Below, piece after piece: positions 56,909 through 64,000 of a stretch of DNA of 64,000 bases (positions are counted from its first letter, which is position 1; every line of letters starts with the position of its first letter). The position numbers and the translations under genes are program-made. The stretch comes from Fasciola hepatica (lineage: Eukaryota > Platyhelminthes > Trematoda > Plagiorchiida > Fasciolidae). Location of the stretch: contig CANUEZ040000024.1 in assembly GCA_948099385.1 (NCBI GenBank), positions 20,906,001 to 20,970,000 of the forward strand, given 5' to 3'. The notes under the pieces are model-generated. The model was not told where the DNA came from and did not search any database. It saw only the letters and a list, made by a program, of their open reading frames with translations.

Positions 56909-57569
56909 TCAGTCAGCTACCTTTGTGGCAGCGCTGACCGAGGCCGAATTTCCCGAGAATATGGCGAATGGATTCATCGGGCTTATATGTGAGGGCGTTC
57001 CAATCTCCTGCAACGAAAAGCACGTCGCATCTCGAACTCTGGTTAATTGCCTTCTGCAAGTTATGACAGAATTCATTTTTGGTTTTCTCATCAGCTGAGA
57101 TGGTTGAAGCATAGACCACAGTTGCCGTCAGATCGTGCGGGGAACCTTCAAAGCTTGCCAAGGCGAGTGTGGATGAGACTGGTTCTCAAGAGAGCATTCC
57201 GTCATTAGCTGGTTTTTTCAGAGATAACGCGAAGTCGTAGAGACCGGAGTTGCTTGTCAGGCTACTGTGATAAAGCCAATAAAATGTATCCACTCCCGAG
57301 GCGTTTATTTGTTGGCTACCTGAACTGAGTAGGCGGACTTCCAAGAGGCAAGCAGCATCTACGTGATAGTCATATAGAGCCCGCACTGAGATGCATTGTC
57401 TACCGACGTCTAGAAACGTCCTGAAAGGCCAACAGGCTAAATGTGTTCGTTTCCTGCAACGAATAATCCCATCTGGCTGTCTCATCACCTCGACCGCTGG
57501 AATACGAGGAGTCCCTTTTATCAGAAATGACGTAACATGATGGGCGCACGATGTGCCGTGAATTATCAC
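56909..57569 (-). pseudogene. RTE-like endonuclease, second lineage (copy 2)
   Basis: The first frame (57569-57186) has CISVRALYDYHVDAACLLEV, corresponding to the block that ends in the catalytic glutamate region. The second (57161-56909) has ATVVYASTISADEKTKNEF and VLFVAGDWNALTY with the catalytic D and N kept, then RHILGKFGLGQRC. It is broken into at least two frames. Confidence 0.65.
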
Positions 57570-58345
57570 AGATAGTCAGGGGAGTAGGGTACGAAGCAGT
57601 GTCAGCAGCACCGTTGGGCCTTTTTGTTCGAGGACACTTCTCTAACCTTGCTTGATCAACTGCAGACTACAAGGCTGCAGAGTTGTTCCAGAGAAGCCGG
57701 TGTCATGTTATGCGGTTGTAGAGATATTCAACTTTGTTCATTTGCTTAACACACATTATTGTTTATCTGAATCCTTACTACCGAGCAAGATAGCCATTTT
57801 GGCCGTTGCACGTGCACACTCTGGCCATATACGATCTTCACTCTCCCCCCATCCACAGTGTTCTTTGGCTCTGCTGATCGTCCCGATTTGGTGCGGGGCA
57901 TCGCATTGACGGAGAGGTGGTCAACGCAAAGTAGGAAAGATTAACGAACAGGTGTAATAAAAAAAGCACGGTGAGGTTTCACCAGTCTTACACCGTTCAT
58001 TCACTTCTTTCGGAATGTCACTTCAGGAAAGATGGACAGTCTTCCTTTATAGTCGTTGGCTCAGCAGATCTAGTCCGCCCATTCAGGAGCATCCGTCTTT
58101 ACATGCCGAACTCCGTCTTACCGAGGATTTGGACTTTGATAACCCTCAAACTGGTTCAGCCCGCCTATCGAGCGGTTTGCCGGGGTATGGCCGCTGACGC
58201 ATGCTTCAGCTTCGTGGGGCCACATGTGAGAGCTAGGTAACTAATGGAGACCAAGAAGATGGAGGATGCTCCAAGAGACACGACAACGAACAAACTCAGT
58301 GGAGCTACTCCTCCCAGACACTCTATACATACTGAAAGTTCTTAC

Positions 58346-58504
58346 GTGGTAAATCCAGCTTAGGGCAACGCATGCGATCTTCGCAAGGGGTGGCATCTCC
58401 ACAGTTCCAAAAGCTGAGTTCTGTCTTTCTCATACTGTACTTCTTGTGCTTGTGCGAGCCACTTGTCACCAGTGACCTACATGTATAACACTTAAAATTC
58501 GCCT
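58346..58504 (-). CDS. Candidate exon of a Ly6/CD59-like (three-finger) cell-surface protein
   Basis: On the minus strand an excellent acceptor (TTTTTTTAACTCAG) precedes base 58504 and an excellent donor (GTAAGA) follows base 58346. The 159-base exon is open, with phase 1 at both ends. It begins ANFKCYTCRSL and later has WNCGDATPCEDRMRCPKL: a CYxC start, then three more cysteines, the pattern of the first half of Ly6/uPAR domains. Ly6-family genes are known for exons bordered by phase-1 introns and a separate signal-peptide exon. I could not find the signal-peptide exon or the last exon. Ly6 proteins are usually GPI-anchored at the surface; flatworms have expanded sets in the tegument. Function here is inferred only from pattern. 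Confidence 0.5.
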
Positions 58505-61129
58505 CTGAGTTAAAAAAGACATTTGTTACATGAGAATCTAACAAGATGTTTCAAAATCTTACTTTATACTCAGTCTGAATCACTACGGAATGTCACTGGA
58601 ATGGTGCCGACTGATCACCGGGGAACTTCCGGAACCCCTCCTGTCGACTCCAGGAACACCGCACACCAACTTCATAGAATCAGTATCACGTGTGACCGTC
58701 TAAGTTCAACAATATTTGTTAACACATTTCACTTTCGTAGACTAAAACTTCACCCAATAGTATTCACGTCCTGTGGAAGCATTCATCAGTCAATATACTA
58801 ATCAGCATATTGTCCTACTACATCTTGCTACACGTTGTTCATATCTTAAAACCTGTAGATAACCACGGAGTCCCAGAATCTACTCAACTATGTAGCGAAA
58901 CAGAGACAAAGCCACCGGTAAAGTAATGACTCACTGCCGACCGTGACTTCCTTTAAACAGGAAGTGTTCTTTTTCTAACTCAATGCCCTTGCACAAATCT
59001 GGATAGAATCGGTATATAAATCTTAAGAACAGTATTTCCCGACTATAAAGGTATTTATTTTTGCTAACTATAAAGTATTTTTCTGACCACCGATCAGCCG
59101 TATGCTATCGGAACGTTTCGGTGCGTAATGTGCTACTAGGATAGCAGGATAAACGAATAACGTCGGAGCGCAGTTGCAACACAACCAGTAGGATAAACGG
59201 ATTATTTTCAGTAATAACAGGCAATGAAATATCCTAATAATTGGGTCAACATGGTGATTTTATTGTCTTACAGTGAAACGAAAACCAGGGGGTGGAAATC
59301 CGAACGAGGAGACACTGGTTTCTTCGTATTGCTATGTGTGTTCCTTCTGTGACCACAGAAAAATCATATCATGTTCTAGAAAGCAGCTAGTTTTTCCTCA
59401 CTGGATGGTTTGGTGGGAGAGATGGATCACTAGTGTGCATGAATTATTACAAGAACGGAATACAATAGGATGACTAATAGGCGGAGGAAAGAACACGAAA
59501 GAGAGTGATTTTGCTCACAAGATTGAGCAATTTCAAAGTAACAGGTCAAATAAAACTCAGGTATTTGGGTAGAAATACATACGGGTTGCGATTGGTCATG
59601 TTCCGAGCTTGGTCTGTTGACGGCGTACGAGTCGCGTTCTGTTGGTGTTTTTTGCTTGCAGAACAAACAAGCTGTCTTGTTGGAAGTTACATGGGACAAA
59701 ATAATTTTTCGATAATTCAGTTTACTGAGAATGATTGATTGTAGCCGTAACTGGTTCTCAGGTGGTCAGGATATTGAATGTACGCCTGTCGGGTCATCCA
59801 AAAATTCATTGCCGAAATAGTAATAAGATACACGGGACGGTTGATTCAGACACAGTAATTTTGTAGTAACCTAGTCACAAATGTCAGCTTGCCGGATCCA
59901 ACCTTTACTAATTTCTAATTTTGTCCACCCACGAGGACACTAGTTACTAACTATGCATTGCAGTTAAGTAGTACGTGTACTGTGTGTATCATGACAAAAC
60001 TGCCCCGGAAACACAAGAACAGTTTTCCAATTATTGTCGCTAATTAGGTATGCTTACCCGGTACTCCTCTGTCCTCTCTTCTTCATACATGTACACTCCG
60101 CAGACGAGCTGGTTACATAAATCTAATCTGGTTTTCCAGGAGAGTGAATGGATACTCTTCATTGAAGAGATCACTAACAAATCACAACAGTGATAACTGT
60201 TGGTGGGTCACTGTTAACCCGAAGAACAACGAGACTGCACGAAAAAGCTAGTATATTGTTAGCAAATAGTATATACATACACTAATAGTTAAGAGAACCA
60301 GTAAATGGTGGAGTAAACAACCTCTGCAGGCCAAGACGGCAGATTTGCATCAATAAACATAACATAAAATACAGCAGCTGTTTACAAGTCTCATCAGTTT
60401 GATTGGTTCGATGTTGGCTGATACTTTCAAACTGATTAGGTGACTAACAGTGAGCCAAAAAATGTCATGATGATAACTGGCCTTCACGATGACGCTAAAG
60501 AACCCAAATAATAGTTCATTATGGATGCGGTACTTGTCATGAATGAGTGAATAGAGGGTAGATATACATGCCGAGACAGATGCCCAGGCGGATGGAACCA
60601 TCAATAGGTGTTTATTTGTACAACGCACGTACCACGCCAGATGAAATTATCCTTCCCGTTAGCAGTGACAAAGGTTGGTCTGGATACTGCCCAATTTTTC
60701 CCTCTCATTTGGGTTATTTTGTAAACCGAATTCCATCGTTATTCAGACTTCAACTGTACGAGAACAAAAATATGCAACCACTTGGCGCGATCAAGAAATG
60801 TCCGTTTTGCAAACATACGTCGTCAAAGAACTGCTTACCACTCACTGATTTATCCTTATTATTTAACCCCTTCATGGGTAAAATCGTGTAGTAACGGCCA
60901 GCGTAACCACCAGCAATATTTAATATGCGCTGACTGCCGTGCGCAGTGGAATCTGACAGGAGGAGCGGAATCTTCATCGCTTATATTTAACCTGATTGAA
61001 AATTATGTTTATTGCTTATGACTAATGAGAACAATTGACTGTGCTTATTTTGGTTTTCGATTACAAAATATCTGCCGATGACTAGGTGGTATTCTCCCCG
61101 AAATTCAAAATGCGATTCTGTAACGGTTC
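58505..61129. other. No recognisable gene; possible intron and intergenic DNA
   Basis: Any upstream exon of the Ly6-like gene should lie here or beyond on the minus strand. The minus frame 59699-59430 is cysteine-rich with a hydrophobic end, but its splice borders are poor. The plus frame 60568-60891 and the minus frame 60977-60750 overlap and have no recognised domain. Confidence 0.3.
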
Positions 61130-61380
61130 AATACGGCCGGTGGTGGTCTACTGGTTCCGAGCGTTCATCACCTGGGAGGTAACAAGTTCTAATCGTGTCA
61201 CTGCCGCTCATACTGGTACGGAATGATAACAATTCGCTGTCGAGTGACTCGTTCTCCTGCCTGACCTGTTGGGACATGGTTGGGACATCCGAGTTTCCCT
61301 AACAGTGCAGTGGTCCTTGAAAGCTATGAGATGTTCCTCTTCCGTTGAACCCATTCGAAACCATGGTCAACATAAAACAA
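61130..61380 (+). repeat. SINE-like unit with tRNA-like promoter boxes
   Basis: TGGTCTACTGG at 61145-61155 resembles a pol III A box and AGTTCTAATC at 61185-61194 resembles a B box, about 40 bases apart as in tRNA-derived elements. The body shares two ordered words with 39600-39870. No target-site duplication was found and the 3' end is unclear. Confidence 0.45.
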
Positions 61381-61439
61381 TAGCCTAATAATGCGATGCA
61401 TCACGTAGTGTGAACGTCTAACTCATCATGGAAAACCAC

Positions 61440-61600
61440 GGTACAATAGCTAACCAGGTGGTTGAGTCTACGACTTATAGTCAGTCAAACAGAGATTCGA
61501 GTGCAAGTGAGGGCTCGGAGGATGTACGCTGCTGATGATTCCCAACAGGACCGAAAGAGTTGCGCCGTGCTTCCGTGGTCTTCAGTGGTGAGTTGAACGT
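61440..61600 (+). repeat. SINE-like unit with a degenerate hammerhead ribozyme
   Basis: A-box-like GGTGGTTGAGTC (about 61457) and B-box-like GAGATTCGAGTGC (61492-61504) are followed by the hammerhead core CTGATGA at 61532-61538, a short TCC-loop-GGA stem and GAAA at 61553-61556. GTACG before the core can pair with CGTGC after it, as stem I. This arrangement matches the SM-alpha family known from schistosomes. The expected GTC cleavage site is not preserved, so this copy is probably inactive as a ribozyme. Confidence 0.5.
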
Positions 61601-62959
61601 TTACACTGGATGATAAGTCATATTATGTGAAATCTAATTTACTACTACTCATACTCAGAAGAGCTGCTCTTTAAATTGTCTCCATCCATTTAGGACTCCG
61701 AATTCATAAGGTTTAGTGAGTGGTTCACTGATAACCGAATCCAATAAACCTGTTCAGGGAATTCGAAATCGTGCAGTTTCGACTCGATATCAACCTCGGC
61801 TGTCTTTGCCCTATGCCAAAGATACATGAAGTATTTGTCGAGACAGCTGAAAGTCACGATTGTTCTATAACGTGCATTGCTGATATCGAATATGAGGTCC
61901 CAATCACGAGATCAGTAAAAGCCAGTGCAGTACTTTGGTGTCGAGTGTGTGTGCCAAACACCCTCGATGGTGTATCGGTCATTATTCTCCCACGGTTTAA
62001 ACAAAGCTGCTAATTCATTTAGAGAAAGGGATTCATCTTACACTTGAACCAAAAAACTATTTCAACTAGCTTGTTAGAAGTCATGCGTGACGCTCCTCCA
62101 CCGAGCCTGATGTGGGGTGAAATGGAAGCCCAATGCCACCACCGATTTTCAGCGCTGAAACCAGCTTTATCACGGCAATGCAGATCAATTCACAAATAAT
62201 GATAATCCCCCCTTCTGTTCCCAATTATATTGATTAGTCGCAATTAGATGGAGAACCTAGGAAGGTCGGATTCGTTTTCAGTTGTTCCATCAATGATTCC
62301 ATCTAGAATTCACTGTCAAGCAGAGGAGAAAGTGCATCATGGTACACTCAGAACTGATCTATGATTGGCTATGATGATTCCGCACTAAAGCTGGTACTCG
62401 GGTTTGCTGCATACTGAAGTCCAGAATCCAGGATAATAAATGAGTGGGATGACAGAAAGTCTCTGAAGGACGGGTAAGAAACGCTTTGGGTGATTCTAAC
62501 AAGAGACAGTAGATTAATTATTCAGAAAAATAAATGACCTGTTAGGAATCCTTAGCGACACGCTACCCACTGAGCAACAATCGAAAGTGGGACCAGGCAC
62601 GGATGAATACGAACCCTTAACTCGTTGGCTGTCTGGATGACCGGGATGGCCTTTACACAGTTCCTTGCTTCTCATCGATACTACGTGATGTAGCACTCAC
62701 CCATCGGTCTCTGGCTTTGGTCGACAAGAACTTACCACCCACAGAATCAGCAATCGACTCCTATGGTGGACTTTTTCAGCTACGCTTTTACAGTCTCAGA
62801 TGATGAGTTCAGCGTTATTTGTGCGTGTCAAATTTCGCGTTTAAGCTGAATGACTTCTAAAGCTGATATTAGCCTCACAAATCAAAAACCTAAGAAGCAT
62901 CAAACATGAACCCGTCACATTTGTGCCTTACTTCGCTGATACTTTCGTGGGCGAAATGG

Positions 62960-62960
<1 letters not shown>
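61601..62960. other. No recognisable gene
   Basis: Short open frames only, such as 61771-62013 on the plus strand, which has no motif. Confidence 0.35.

Positions 62961-63030
<70 letters not shown>
62961..63030. repeat. (TA)n microsatellite
   Basis: Uninterrupted TA repeats with unique flanks. Confidence 0.9.
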
Positions 63031-63032
<2 letters not shown>

Positions 63033-63226
63033 AACTGGAAGCCAGCGACCAAACATTCTCTCGGTAACTTCATCTTCTGACTGAAACAGTCATATATCTG
63101 AGTTGGTTTTGATGAACAGTATCAGTTTTCAAAACCATTGAGACGGTGGCTAATTTCTATACGTAGTATTTACAAAAACACAAATCCTAATAGGACCTTT
63201 TCGGTTTTTCCAACCACCTTTTGCAG

Positions 63227-63446
63227 AAAACCTGTTCAAACCAATTATTTCGTAAATGTTACTCGTCAAAAGTCACTAGTACTCTATGTATGCAGTGGCT
63301 TGACCCGGAAAAAGAAGTTGCCGAAAAAAGTTTGTTTGCTACTATTGTACCCTCAGTGCTGCAATTATATTTAAATGACGAATGTAAAACAGATTACCTG
63401 AATTTAGAGACGCAAGGACTTATTTCTACTCTTTTCATTCACAAAA
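63227..63446 (+). CDS. Candidate internal exon of an unidentified host gene
   Basis: A pyrimidine-rich tract ending CCTTTTGCAG stands directly before 63227, and GTAGAA after 63446 could be the donor. The frame is open from the acceptor to a TAA at 63488-63490. It encodes KTCSNQLFRKCYSSK, then WLDPEKEVAEKSLFATIVPS, a helical, leucine-rich composition. No family recognised. If the donor is not used it would be a last exon of about 88 codons. Confidence 0.33.
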
Positions 63447-64000
63447 GTAGAACACGTGGGTTTAAAAATATTTATGCATGTATTCAGTAACAGCTTTGGA
63501 GAAATATTTCATCAGCAGATTGACAGAAGACATCAGGTAAATTAAATATCCTTATGTGGTAGAACATGTAATTTTACTCAGACAGCTGCAAGAACAAGTG
63601 TACTGCGGGTTATTCGGAGGATCTTTCTCCAAGGCAGCTTGCCAATCATATTCAGCTGAAGATTTGAGTCCCAGAGAAAGGGTGTGCACCCATCCAACTT
63701 CGTTTGCAAGATACATCTTATGCTGATCTACCATATGAGGACACTATCTAAAAAGCAATCATCACGGCCAAATAATACCATAATTTTGACCCTTGCGGAC
63801 TAAGATGACCCGAGTGATTACCACGGGAAGGGTATTTTAAGCAGGATTTTTTCGGTCATCGAGCTCTGATCTAGGGAGGGCAAAGTCCACCTGTTATCTG
63901 AGATGTCAGTTTAATAAATCCCACTGATTTTACTGCTACGATTCACAGGCCATTCTGTCAAACTCCTTGTAATCACTAGAAAGTGAGTTGTATGCATTAA
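63447..64000. other. No recognisable gene
   Basis: Possible intron after the candidate exon. A minus-strand frame at 63734-63552 contains a CSCSC cluster but has no clear partner. Confidence 0.3.

Larger units (their letters stand above)
54540..58250 (-). mobile_element. Second-lineage RTE-like retrotransposon, copy 2, decayed
   Basis: Same strand and plan as 34640-37800. The 5' UTR (about 58250-57600) shares the TCGAGCGGTTTGC word and the CAGCTTCGTGG block with copy 1. The endonuclease frames are 57569-57186 and 57161-56909, and the RT is scattered through 56290-54540. It is highly broken. It lies about 100 bases from the candidate Ly6-like exon and would sit in that gene's downstream intron. 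Confidence 0.65.

Noticed and set aside
59430..59699. Cysteine-rich minus-strand frame with a hydrophobic C-terminus that could be a GPI-anchored end
   Set aside because: Splice acceptor is poor and the Ly6 C-terminal CC-and-CN pattern is absent.
60750..60977. Minus-strand exon-like stretch with a CTCCTCCTGTCAG acceptor and GTAAGC donor, phase 1 at both ends
   Set aside because: The encoded segment has no cysteines and no recognisable domain, so it does not fit the nearby Ly6-like gene; support is too thin for a call.
62560..62660. Minus-strand GCTCAGTGGGTAGCG word typical of tRNA D-loops
   Set aside because: No matching anticodon or T-loop follows at the right distance; at most a decayed SINE head.

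Overview
The window looks like repeat-rich nuclear DNA of a parasitic flatworm, most likely a digenean trematode. This rests on element content: a Ty3/Gypsy element with the gag zinc finger known from CsRn1-type elements of liver flukes, BEL/Pao elements, RTE-like and CR1-like non-LTR elements, long (TA)n tracts and a hammerhead-bearing SINE-like unit. There are no bacterial operons, no CRISPR array and no convincing tRNA or rRNA gene.

Layout. 2-1714: intact C-terminal part of a BEL/Pao pol (+), cut by the window edge. 2426-7680: a second, decayed BEL/Pao element (-), whose pol end and terminal repeat recur inverted at 8320-8748. 10720-15780: two CR1-like elements, a C-terminal scrap (+) and a nearly full-length decayed copy (-). 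16064-16450: the one clear complete host gene, ubiquitin fused to ribosomal protein L40. 18063-20814: two 5'-truncated RTE copies of different subfamilies, head to head. 22066-29894: a decayed CsRn1-like Gypsy element whose integrase is split by a 3.85-kb RTE (24919-28766) with a 10-bp target-site duplication. 31622-34030: RTE 3' ends and a Gypsy gag-protease remnant (-). 34640-37800: decayed RTE-like element of a second lineage (-). 40152-43685: a 5'-truncated RTE closely matching the one at 24919, with a 9-bp target-site duplication. 43.7-64 kb is AT-richer and sparser: a CR1/Jockey-like fragment (48.9-50.45 kb), a Gypsy gag fragment (51.2-51.7 kb), a second copy of the second RTE lineage (54.5-58.25 kb), SINE-like units near 61.1-61.6 kb, and candidate host exons. 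The best exon is a cysteine-rich Ly6/CD59-like one at 58346-58504 (-).

How it works together. Most of the window is a graveyard with several generations of insertion. The Gypsy element came first and was then split by the RTE. The two long RTE copies keep intact 717-codon reverse transcriptases, so this family was recently active. Host coding content is limited to the ubiquitin-L40 gene and scattered exons, as expected for a genome with large repeat-filled introns and intergenic regions. Coordinates of decayed elements are approximate, because boundaries were set by eye from internal comparisons.
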